From Rhodospirillaceae bacterium (GTDB lineage Bacteria > Pseudomonadota > Alphaproteobacteria > SP197), in contig JABIUG010000424.1 of NCBI GenBank assembly GCA_018700655.1, forward strand, positions 1 through 9,356: DNA of 9,356 bases, written 5' to 3'. The notes beneath the pieces were generated by a model. The model had not been told where the DNA came from. It saw nothing but the letters and a program-made list of their open reading frames with translations, and did no database searches. Shown piece after piece: positions 1-6,044 of the stretch. Within the stretch, counting starts at the first letter, position 1, and the number at the start of each line of letters is the position of its first letter. Position numbers and translations under genes: made by a program.

Positions 1-1212
1 ATACCAATCCTGCCAGCCGTGGTAGCCACAAAGGGCAATCCGATCTCGTCCAGTGAAGGCCCGCGACAGCCGGATGCATGCGCTTGTGGCGTCGGTGCCG
101 TTCTTACCGAAACGGACCATCTCGGCCGACGGCACGAGACGGACCAAACGCTCGGCAAGATCACTTTCAAGCTCTGTTGCCAGGCTGAAGCTGATTCCGC
201 GATCGAGCTGTCGGCGCACGGCCCAGTCAACTTCTGGATCACGGTAACCCAGTACCACCGGCAACAACCCACTCACCATGTCGACATACTCATTGCCATC
301 GACATCCCAAACCCGTCCACCGTCACCATGGGTCAGGAACAGGGGCGCCTCGCCGGGCGGCAGCTGTAGACGGCTCTTGGAAAAGGTCTGAGAGCCCAGC
401 GGAATCACTGCTTCGGCACGAGCGATCATGCGATGAGAGGCCTCGAAGCTGCGTTCGGTCGCCACTGTTTCTTCGGCTCTCGAGGCGGAAAAACCTTCGT
501 TGCGTGCGGCCTGGCTCGCACGGTTAAGTTCAGGGCGGGCGCGCAACAAGGCGAGCACTGTCGTCATCGACGCGGCCCGGGCCTCAGGAAGCTCAGCCAT
601 CAGGACCGCGAGAAAAGCGTGGTCGTAAGCGGTGTCGAGTGTCCAGCGATGGCGCGCCAATCCCGGGACAGGGCAGGTCAGGTTCAGGCTGGCGAAGCGT
701 GCCTTGGAATTGCGGATGAATGGCGTGACATGTTCGCGATCTGATGGACGGCGCGCATCGGCCGCGGCACCCTCCAGGGCGGCCATCGTCATGGCCTCGC
801 AATCGAGACCGTCGGGCCAGCTTGCCGGATCGACATTGCTGGCATAATCGACACCACCTTCGATCAGCAGAGCCAGTACCTGACCGGCAACCTCAGGATC
901 GAGCAGCGGGCAGTCGGCGGTAAGGCGCAGGACAATGTCAGCAGCGTACTCACGCGCGGCGCCAACAAAGCGATCGAGAACATCACTTTCGCTACCGCGA
1001 AAGCAAGCCACATCCCGCTCGGCGCACCAGGCCGCGAGGGCATCGTCGCCAGCCTGCAAGGACGTCGCCACGACGACCTTGTCGACCCCTGCGGTTTTAC
1101 CCGCCGCGCCGACGACATGCGCAAGAACCGGACGGCCGGCAAGCTCCATCAACACCTTGCCAGGCAGTCGAGCGGAACCCATGCGCGCCTGGATGATCGC
1201 AACCGTTGTCAT
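1..1212 (-). CDS. Fusion: SpsF-like cytidylyltransferase + class-III aminotransferase (3' end outside window)
   Basis: The reading frame is open from ATG at 1212 to the left edge, 404 codons without a stop, so the gene is truncated by the window. Residues 1-230 look like an SpsF/CMP-sugar synthetase type nucleotidyltransferase: N-terminal IIQARMGSARLPGKVL (R10, K19) and RLTADCPLLDPE with likely metal-binding D100. Residues 255-404 look like the N-terminal part of a glutamate-1-semialdehyde aminomutase-like, PLP-dependent class-III aminotransferase: VWDVDGNEYVDM near 301, RFGKNGTDAT near 367 (phosphate-binding region) and CGYHGWQDWY at the edge. The PLP lysine would lie outside the window. The start overlaps the stop of the upstream oxidoreductase (ATGA), so it belongs to the sugar operon. 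Inferred job: transamination and CTP activation of an acidic or amino sugar; the substrate is unknown. No strong Shine-Dalgarno is seen. Confidence 0.85.
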   Translation of the reverse strand, partial: MTTVAIIQARMGSARLPGKVLMELAGRPVLAHVVGAAGKTAGVDKVVVATSLQAGDDALAAWCAERDVACFRGSESDVLDRFVGAAREYAADIVLRLTADCPLLDPEVAGQVLALLIEGGVDYASNVDPASWPDGLDCEAMTMAALEGAAADARRPSDREHVTPFIRNSKARFASLNLTCPVPGLARHRWTLDTAYDHAFLAVLMAELPEARAASMTTVLALLRARPELNRASQAARNEGFSASRAEETVATERSFEASHRMIARAEAVIPLGSQTFSKSRLQLPPGEAPLFLTHGDGGRVWDVDGNEYVDMVSGLLPVVLGYRDPEVDWAVRRQLDRGISFSLATELESDLAERLVRLVPSAEMVRFGKNGTDATSACIRLSRAFTGRDRIALCGYHGWQDWY

Positions 1213-2177
1213 TGCGGCAACCCCGCCATGGAGCGTGCCTGCAGTGTGGTGGTGAGAACCTGCAAGGCTTCGATGCCGTCACAACGCGGAGATGAGAGAC
1301 CTCCAAGGCAGTCCAGAAAGTCCCTCATCTCGGCGACATAATCGTCGGCCCAGGCGCCGGGTGTGGCCATGGATTCCTGTTCTGCTCCGTCTGCGTCCAG
1401 ATGGCACAGGGTTCTTGCGTTGAGGTCATAGACCAGTGTGCCTTGCGAACCTGAAACGCTGCCACGCCGCACCGGCGGGCGCGCCAGGTAGTCGAGATGA
1501 AGATTGCTCGATGCGCCGCTCTCGTGAACAAGCACAAGATCGGCCACGTCTTCGCTCTCCATATCGAGCAGGCCGCTGCGCCTTGCAACACAGGACGCAA
1601 CACGACCGTAACCCAACAGATGGCAAGCAAGATCAATCTCGTGAACGATGTCGTTGATGACGCCACCCGTGACCGGATCAGCGGCATATCCCAGGCGATA
1701 ATCCTGGGCCGGACGCCAGCCCGGCAGCCACGACCCACAGACGGCACGAAGGCCCCAGACCTGCCCGACAGCGCCCCCATCAATCAGCATCCGCATACGC
1801 TCGACCACCGGGTGGTAACGCAACATGAAGGCGGCAAATACCGTGATGCCCTTTGCTGCTGCGTTCTCCAGCAGGCCAGCGATATCGGCGTCGGAGTGCG
1901 CCAGGGGTTTCTCGGCAAAAACGGAGCGCCCTGCCCCGATGACAGCGGCAAGGTCGTCGGCATGGCTGCCATTGGGCGTGGCGATGACAACCGCTTCGGC
2001 GGCCTCGATCACGGCCTGGCGATCGGCAACGGCAAGGCCGCCTCCCGCGACCAGGCGGTCGCAACTTGCCTGATCGGGATCAAAGCCGATCACATCGCAA
2101 TTGAGCGCCAGCAGATTGCGGGCATGACGCATGCCGATGGAGCCCAGGCCAAGAACACCGATCACGTGATCCTTCAT
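1209..2177 (-). CDS. Gfo/Idh/MocA family NAD(P)-dependent sugar oxidoreductase
   Basis: 322 residues, normal length for the family. The N-terminus has a Rossmann dinucleotide fold, GVLGLGSIGMRHARNL (GxGxxG at 10-15), followed by VVIATPNGSH near 63-72 and the family signature AEKPLA at 88-93 with the usual Lys90. The C-terminal half carries GGVINDIVHEIDLACHLLG (171-189), with the D176/H179/D182 arrangement common at the active site of Gfo/Idh enzymes. These families oxidise or reduce a hydroxyl of a sugar or sugar nucleotide; related genes occur in nonulosonic-acid and LPS clusters. The ATG at 2177 overlaps the stop of the hisF-like gene and its own TGA overlaps the ATG of the next gene, so it is likely translated by coupling. 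The substrate cannot be read from the sequence; it may provide the keto group used by the aminotransferase downstream. Confidence 0.87.
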   Translation of the reverse strand: MKDHVIGVLGLGSIGMRHARNLLALNCDVIGFDPDQASCDRLVAGGGLAVADRQAVIEAAEAVVIATPNGSHADDLAAVIGAGRSVFAEKPLAHSDADIAGLLENAAAKGITVFAAFMLRYHPVVERMRMLIDGGAVGQVWGLRAVCGSWLPGWRPAQDYRLGYAADPVTGGVINDIVHEIDLACHLLGYGRVASCVARRSGLLDMESEDVADLVLVHESGASSNLHLDYLARPPVRRGSVSGSQGTLVYDLNARTLCHLDADGAEQESMATPGAWADDYVAEMRDFLDCLGGLSSPRCDGIEALQVLTTTLQARSMAGLPQ

Positions 2178-2929
2178 GGGCGCATCGGTTGCCCGGCCTG
2201 GGCCAGCACCCGCTTCAACTTGACGAGATTGTTGTCGGAAAAGACCAGCATGGTGCCAAGAGCCAGGGAATCGGCTCCAGCCGCCATGGCTTCGGTCAAG
2301 TGATCAAGCGTGCCGGCGCCGCCCTCGAGAATGATCGGCACGTTGACGGCATCGCGTGCACGGGCATGAAGCGCGAGATCCAGCCCGCTGCGTGCACCTT
2401 CACGGTCGACCGCCATCAGACGAACTTTGCCAGCGCCCCGGCCGACACCCTCGAGCATCCAGGCAAGCCAGTCACCGCCGCCCGCCGCCATGCCGGTGCG
2501 ATGGTCGAACAACCGGCCAGCACCATCATCCATCAAGACATCGATGCCGAGCACCACGGCCTGACGGCCGAACAGTTCAGCGAGCTCGGTGATGAGTTCG
2601 GGCCGGTCGATGGCGGTGCTGTTCACGGTGATCTTGTCGGCACCGACATCCATGGCCAGACGTGCAGTGGCCGTGTCGCTGATGCCGCCGCCCACCGTGA
2701 GCGGGATCTGGATCTCTGAAGCAATCGCGCGAAAGACATCAAGGTCGGGCATGCGACCTTCGCGGTTGGCGTCGATATCAAGCACCACCAGCTCGTCCGC
2801 GCCCTGTGCATTATGTGCGCGCGCCGTCGAGGGCGGCGCGCCGGCGTCACGATGATGACGGAACGCCTCGCCTTTCACCAGACGCCCACCACGCAACAGC
2901 AGGCTTGGGATGATACGATTCTGCGGCAA
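2174..2929 (-). CDS. hisF: HisF-type subunit of sugar amidotransferase (imidazole-glycerol-phosphate synthase cyclase paralogue)
   Basis: 251 residues from a TTG start at 2929, 4 nt after the hisH stop. The start is inferred: the frame is open to an ATG at 3139 deep inside hisH, but that adds 70 residues unlike HisF, whereas the TTG gives MPQNRIIPSLL, matching the usual HisF N-terminus. With this start the numbering follows Thermotoga HisF: RIIP at 5-8, GGRLVKG at 14-20, LVVLDIDAN near 47-55, TVGGGIS near 78-84, D130 in GIDVLMDD, ILEGGAG near 200-206. The canonical catalytic Asp11 (CLDV) is Leu11 here (SLLL), while Asp130 is kept. From family knowledge, WbpG-linked HisF paralogues also show LLL at this site. 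Inferred role: takes ammonia from HisH and passes it to the amidotransferase rather than making imidazole glycerol phosphate. Its TGA overlaps the next ATG. Confidence 0.85.
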   Translation of the reverse strand: MPQNRIIPSLLLRGGRLVKGEAFRHHRDAGAPPSTARAHNAQGADELVVLDIDANREGRMPDLDVFRAIASEIQIPLTVGGGISDTATARLAMDVGADKITVNSTAIDRPELITELAELFGRQAVVLGIDVLMDDGAGRLFDHRTGMAAGGGDWLAWMLEGVGRGAGKVRLMAVDREGARSGLDLALHARARDAVNVPIILEGGAGTLDHLTEAMAAGADSLALGTMLVFSDNNLVKLKRVLAQAGQPMRP

Positions 2930-2933
2930 GGGT

Positions 2934-3554
2934 TCAGGGTTTCCAGTCCAGGAAAGCCTGCAGAATACGTTCGCCGCCAAGCTGGCTTTTCTCAGGGTGG
3001 AACTGCACGGCAAAGAGGTTTTCGTGGCGAATGGCGGCGACCAGCAGGCCACCGCAATCGACCGTCGCGGCGACATAACGCTCATAGGTCGTAAGGCAGT
3101 TGCTGTGACAGAAATAGACGAACCGGTCGCGTGCGCCACTACCGATCAGACCATCGGCCGCAGGCGTGGCGGCGATCTCGCTCCAACCGGTATGGGGGAC
3201 CCGGCACGGCAGGCTGGTGTTGTCTTCGATGGGGCCGGCATGGCCTGGAATCCAGCCAAGACCGTCGTGGCTTCCAAACTCGTCAAGCCGCTCGGCCATC
3301 ATCTGCATGCCAAGGCAGATGCCCATGATCGGCGCACCCTTGTCACGGGCCAGGTCGAGCGCTTCGGCCATGCCTGTTTCACGCAACGCAACGAGCGCCG
3401 GACCCGCGGCACCCACCCCGGGAAGAACGACCCGTTCGGCATCGGCGACTTCGTCAGGATCGCTGGCCAGAACTGGATCGGCGCCGGCGAGATAAAAGGC
3501 GTTGGCAACCGAGCGCAGGTTGCCTGCTCCATAATCGACGATCGTGACACTCAT
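2934..3554 (-). CDS. hisH: HisH-type glutamine amidotransferase (glutaminase) subunit
   Basis: 206 residues, normal HisH length. It is a class-I glutamine amidotransferase: N-terminal MSVTIVDYGAGNLRSV, oxyanion-region PGVGAAG at 45-51, nucleophile elbow MGICLGMQ with Cys80, and FAVQFHPEKS with His186 and Glu188 completing the triad. It should hydrolyse glutamine and deliver ammonia to the HisF-like partner. The gene lies between the sugar amidotransferase (21 nt upstream) and hisF (4 nt downstream), with no other his genes in view, so it is probably the surface-sugar paralogue (like hisH2 in Pseudomonas O-antigen clusters) rather than the histidine enzyme. The ATG at 3554 is chosen because it gives the canonical N-terminus; no good Shine-Dalgarno precedes it, so coupling to the upstream gene is likely. 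Confidence 0.9.
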   Translation of the reverse strand: MSVTIVDYGAGNLRSVANAFYLAGADPVLASDPDEVADAERVVLPGVGAAGPALVALRETGMAEALDLARDKGAPIMGICLGMQMMAERLDEFGSHDGLGWIPGHAGPIEDNTSLPCRVPHTGWSEIAATPAADGLIGSGARDRFVYFCHSNCLTTYERYVAATVDCGGLLVAAIRHENLFAVQFHPEKSQLGGERILQAFLDWKP

Positions 3555-3575
3555 GGCTTCTGACGCCGGTTCAGA

Positions 3576-4751
3576 TCAGGCCTCGTCGGCCCCGCCGACT
3601 CTGGTCCACTGCTCGAAGTCCCAGGGTTTCTGGCTCATCTTGTTGGCCTCGGCCCAATCGAGATCAAGCGCCTCATGCGGGCTGACGACATGACCGTTCA
3701 CGATCTCCATGAAGTCGGCTTCAGAGATGCCGAGGTAATGCAGGAAGACATCGAGAGAGCCGGGGCGTTTGCCGTCATAGGCGGCAACCAGCGCCTCTCC
3801 CTCGTCACGACTGAGGCGGCCGTTCCGAATGTCGATCGAGGCAAGGTGCGATGTTCGCCCAAAACCACGCTTGAGATATTTGATGTAGTCACGCACGCCT
3901 TGCATGAAACATTCGATCTTTTCGTAGTTGTACTCGGGCGGCACGCCTTCGACTTCGTCACCCTGCCAGCCAAGATCCTCCTTGATGAGATCAACCTGCT
4001 TCCTGACATCCCAGGGAATATAGGAACCAAGGCACACCGAGCGCATGCGCAGACGGCGCAGTTCAGCCAGCGGAGGATAGGTATAGGGTTTGAGATCACG
4101 GGCGGTGACGGGATACTCACCGATGGTGTTGTCGAGCATGCCAATCATGTCCTCGGCATTGATGCCCAGATTAACCAACGTGTTGAAACGTCGCTCATCG
4201 ACCTCCTCGTCCTCGTCATAACCATAGAACGAGGCGTATTCGGCGCTGGGTTCGCCCCAGATCACCAACGGCACCTGCTTCTCGACCGCGATGCGCATGG
4301 GATAGGCGAAGATGCCGGTATGACAGTGCCAGCAAAAATCAGCGCGGCGGCGCAACGCTTCGAACATGAGCTTCCTCACGACCTGCCAGTTCGGCGTGAA
4401 GGTCATGACGTCGCAGCCCAGCTTGCGGAAGGTGCGGATGTTGTTCTCGATCAGGGTCGAGCGCATGAACCCGTGGTCGAACCGCACGACCAGCGGCTTG
4501 AGACCCAGTTCCTTGACCAGATACCAGAGCGTGTAGGTCGAATCCTTGCCGCCTGAGAAGGGCACGATGCAGTCATAGTCGTGTTTGCCGCGCACCTCTT
4601 CGACCAGCTTTTCGAACTCCAGCTTCTTGGCATCCCAGTCGATCCCGGTCTGCTTGAATTCGACCTGCTGGCAGACTGTACAGACGCCGCCTCCGTCGAA
4701 GGCCAGCGTTTCGGAAGTTTCGGGCATCACGCAACGGCTGCATTGTTTCAT
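3576..4751 (-). CDS. wbpG: N-acetyl sugar amidotransferase (WbpG/PseA family)
   Basis: 391 residues, the usual size for the family. The N-terminus has a cysteine pair CSRCVMP (C4, C7) answered by GVCTVC (C24, C27), a probable zinc-binding knuckle. An ATP-pyrophosphatase PP-loop follows, VPFSGGKDSTY (S66-GGKDS-71), then a further pair CWHC (C140, C143). This is the layout of the enzymes that convert an N-acetyl group on a nucleotide-activated sugar into an acetamidino group, using ATP and ammonia from HisH/HisF. Family members act on pseudaminic-acid or ManNAc3NAcA-type sugars; which one applies here cannot be decided. The ATG at 4751 overlaps the pseB stop (ATGA) and has a textbook AGGAGG 7 nt upstream, fixing the start. 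The ordered set with hisH and hisF directly downstream strongly supports the call. The symbol is by homology class only. Confidence 0.92.
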   Translation of the reverse strand: MKQCSRCVMPETSETLAFDGGGVCTVCQQVEFKQTGIDWDAKKLEFEKLVEEVRGKHDYDCIVPFSGGKDSTYTLWYLVKELGLKPLVVRFDHGFMRSTLIENNIRTFRKLGCDVMTFTPNWQVVRKLMFEALRRRADFCWHCHTGIFAYPMRIAVEKQVPLVIWGEPSAEYASFYGYDEDEEVDERRFNTLVNLGINAEDMIGMLDNTIGEYPVTARDLKPYTYPPLAELRRLRMRSVCLGSYIPWDVRKQVDLIKEDLGWQGDEVEGVPPEYNYEKIECFMQGVRDYIKYLKRGFGRTSHLASIDIRNGRLSRDEGEALVAAYDGKRPGSLDVFLHYLGISEADFMEIVNGHVVSPHEALDLDWAEANKMSQKPWDFEQWTRVGGADEA

Positions 4752-5809
4752 AGGCTGGCCTCCTGGCCCGGGACATGGGCATCGGCGCGGGCGACAAGAG
4801 CACCAAGGCCGTCTGCATCGAGCACGTCGCTGTTCTGATTGCTGGCGTAGCGAAAATTCTCTTCAACCTTGCGGGCGCCAATCGCTTGGTAGGCTTCCAA
4901 ACTCCAGTTGTCATAGCCCGGGCAGATAACGAAACGGTCATCGAGTTCGAGTGTGGCGCGTGCATCGTCTTCGGTGATCATCACCTCGTGCAGCTTTTCG
5001 CCAATGCGGATGCCGACATTGCGGATCGGCAGCTCGGGCGCGACGACCGCCGCAAGGTCGGTCACCAGAGAACTTGCGATCTTGGGCACGAAGATCTCGC
5101 CTCCCTGCATCAGGGCAAGACTCGAAAGAACAAAGGCAACGCCCTGTTCAAGCGTGATCCAGAACCGGGTCATGCGTGGATCGGTGATCGGGAGATGATC
5201 GACGCCCGAAGCCTTCAGGCTTCGAAACAGCGGCAACACACTACCGCGCGAACCCAGGACATTTCCGTAACGGGCGACCGAGAACCGCGCACCGTCGTCA
5301 CCGGAAAGATTGTTGGCGGCAACAAAGATCTTGTCGGAAGCAAGCTTGGAAGCGCCGTAAAGATTGATCGGGCTCGCGGCCTTGTCGGTCGACAACGCAA
5401 CGACCCGCTGAACCTTGGTGCGCAGTGACGCCTTCACGACATTCTCGGCACCATGGATGTTCGTCATGATGCATTCGAACGGGTTGTATTCGGCTGCAGG
5501 GACGTGCTTGAGGGCAGCGGCATGAACGACGACATCAACATCGCGCATGGCCATTTCCAGACGATCGACATCGCGCACGTCACCGATGAAATACCGCACG
5601 CAGGGATGGCTCCGGTCGTCGAAATTTCGGGCCATCTCATACTGTTTCTGCTCGTCGCGACTAAAGACGATCAACTTGTGGGGTTTGAAGCGCTTAAGCA
5701 CGGTCCCAACAAATGCCTGGCCGAACGACCCGGTGCCACCGGTCACGAGGATGGAGGCGCCATTGATCTCTGGAAGTGGCGCATCAAAGGCGCGTGGAGA
5801 TACGCTCAC
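4748..5809 (-). CDS. pseB: UDP-N-acetylglucosamine 4,6-dehydratase (inverting), PseB/FlaA1 type
   Basis: 353 residues. It is an extended short-chain dehydrogenase with ILVTGGTGSFGQAF (NADP-binding GxGxxG, residues 20-33), IVFSRDEQKQYEMA (47-60), GDVRD (76-80), ALSTDKAASPINLYGASK (138-155) and ARYGNVLGSRGSVLP (179-193). In Helicobacter PseB the catalytic set is Asp132, Lys133 and Tyr141; here D142, K143 and Y151 keep the same spacing, with Lys in place of the Met of ordinary 4,6-dehydratases. The C-terminal RYASNQNSDVLD is also PseB-like. The family makes the 4-keto-6-deoxy sugar that begins pseudaminic acid and related glycans in the cytoplasm. The start is GTG at 5809; no in-frame ATG lies near it and no clear Shine-Dalgarno precedes it. 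It is the first gene of the minus-strand operon. A weak promoter guess is TTGACC (5953-5948) with AACATT 17 nt on. Confidence 0.92.
   Translation of the reverse strand: MSVSPRAFDAPLPEINGASILVTGGTGSFGQAFVGTVLKRFKPHKLIVFSRDEQKQYEMARNFDDRSHPCVRYFIGDVRDVDRLEMAMRDVDVVVHAAALKHVPAAEYNPFECIMTNIHGAENVVKASLRTKVQRVVALSTDKAASPINLYGASKLASDKIFVAANNLSGDDGARFSVARYGNVLGSRGSVLPLFRSLKASGVDHLPITDPRMTRFWITLEQGVAFVLSSLALMQGGEIFVPKIASSLVTDLAAVVAPELPIRNVGIRIGEKLHEVMITEDDARATLELDDRFVICPGYDNWSLEAYQAIGARKVEENFRYASNQNSDVLDADGLGALVARADAHVPGQEASL
4759..4764 (-). promoter_or_regulatory. Strong Shine-Dalgarno of the sugar amidotransferase gene
   Basis: AGGAGG on the minus strand, 7 nt before ATG at 4751 and inside the 3' end of pseB. 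It is the only perfect Shine-Dalgarno noticed in the operon, so this gene may be translated more strongly than its neighbours. Confidence 0.75.
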
Positions 5810-5853
5810 TGGTTTGGCCGATCTTGTGATTGGGAGATATTGGGATACTGCAT
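5806..5853 (-). other. Possible 15-codon leader ORF before pseB
   Basis: ATG at 5853 opens a 15-codon frame whose TGA (5808-5806) overlaps the GTG start of pseB (5809-5807). Its second half repeats the pseB leader TCCCAA words. pseB lacks a clear Shine-Dalgarno, so translation by coupling from this mini-ORF is conceivable. The mini-ORF itself has no visible Shine-Dalgarno, so it may be chance. Confidence 0.2.
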
Positions 5854-5860
5854 CTTGGGA
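5830..5860. repeat. Three TTGGGA words in the pseB leader
   Basis: TTGGGA occurs at 5830, 5840 and 5855, the last two followed by TA. The word spacing is 10 and 15 bp. The cluster lies 20-50 nt upstream of the pseB GTG and could be a protein site or only low-complexity drift. Confidence 0.3.
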
Positions 5861-5927
5861 TATGGAGCGGGCCTTGCCACGCTACCGCAGGCCGGGTGAT
5901 TCACGTTCACCAGCCTCGGCGCACAAT

Positions 5928-5968
5928 GTTCATCACATGAACGTCAGGGTCAAGTTCAATTTCTGAAC
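5928..5968. promoter_or_regulatory. Tandem operator candidate: two GTTCA-N5-TGAAC dyads
   Basis: Two 15-bp dyads of the same format are present: GTTCATCACATGAAC at 5928-5942 and GTTCAATTTCTGAAC at 5954-5968, starting 26 bp apart and each followed by G. A lone GTTCA half-site lies at 5905-5909. They sit 21 bp before a TTGACA box (5989) of the rightward Rieske gene, where a dimeric regulator would act. The regulator is unknown. The spacer does not match the alphaproteobacterial LexA direct repeat GTTC-N7-GTTC. Confidence 0.55.
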
Positions 5969-5988
5969 GCAAAAAATCCTCACATCAT

Positions 5989-6017
5989 TTGACAACGCCG
6001 CCGCGCCTGCCGAAGCT
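5989..6017 (+). promoter_or_regulatory. Possible sigma-70 promoter of the Rieske oxygenase gene
   Basis: A perfect TTGACA at 5989-5994 is followed after 17 nt by GAAGCT at 6012-6017, a poor -10 box with only two consensus bases. Its position would give a leader of about 20 nt before the Shine-Dalgarno. A weak -10 together with upstream dyads would fit an activator-dependent promoter; this is inference. Confidence 0.3.
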
Positions 6018-6035
6018 CCCGCACATCAGCGCTCC

Positions 6036-6040
6036 GAGGG
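6036..6040 (+). promoter_or_regulatory. Shine-Dalgarno that decides the TTG start of the Rieske gene
   Basis: GAGGG lies 4 nt before TTG at 6045. The alternative ATG at 6096 has no purine-rich stretch before it, so the TTG is preferred. Confidence 0.55.
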
Positions 6041-6044
6041 TGTT

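Noticed and set aside
1497..2303. 268-codon open frame on the plus strand
   Set aside because: It is antisense to the clear Gfo/Idh oxidoreductase and hisF-like genes, has no recognisable motif, and is explained by GC-rich codon bias.
2930..3139. Extended hisF start at ATG 3139
   Set aside because: It overlaps hisH by over 200 nt and encodes a sequence unlike any HisF N-terminus.
3675..4556. 293-codon open frame on the plus strand
   Set aside because: It is antisense to the amidotransferase gene with its PP-loop and Cys pairs; the protein shows no family features.
5868..5890. Sigma-54 promoter for pseB (TGGCAAGG on the minus strand)
   Set aside because: The GG-to-GC distance is 8 nt instead of 10 and the -12 element is poor.
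5903..5969. LexA (SOS) box
   Set aside because: Alphaproteobacterial LexA uses a direct repeat GTTC-N7-GTTC; here the arms are inverted and no direct repeat has the right spacing.
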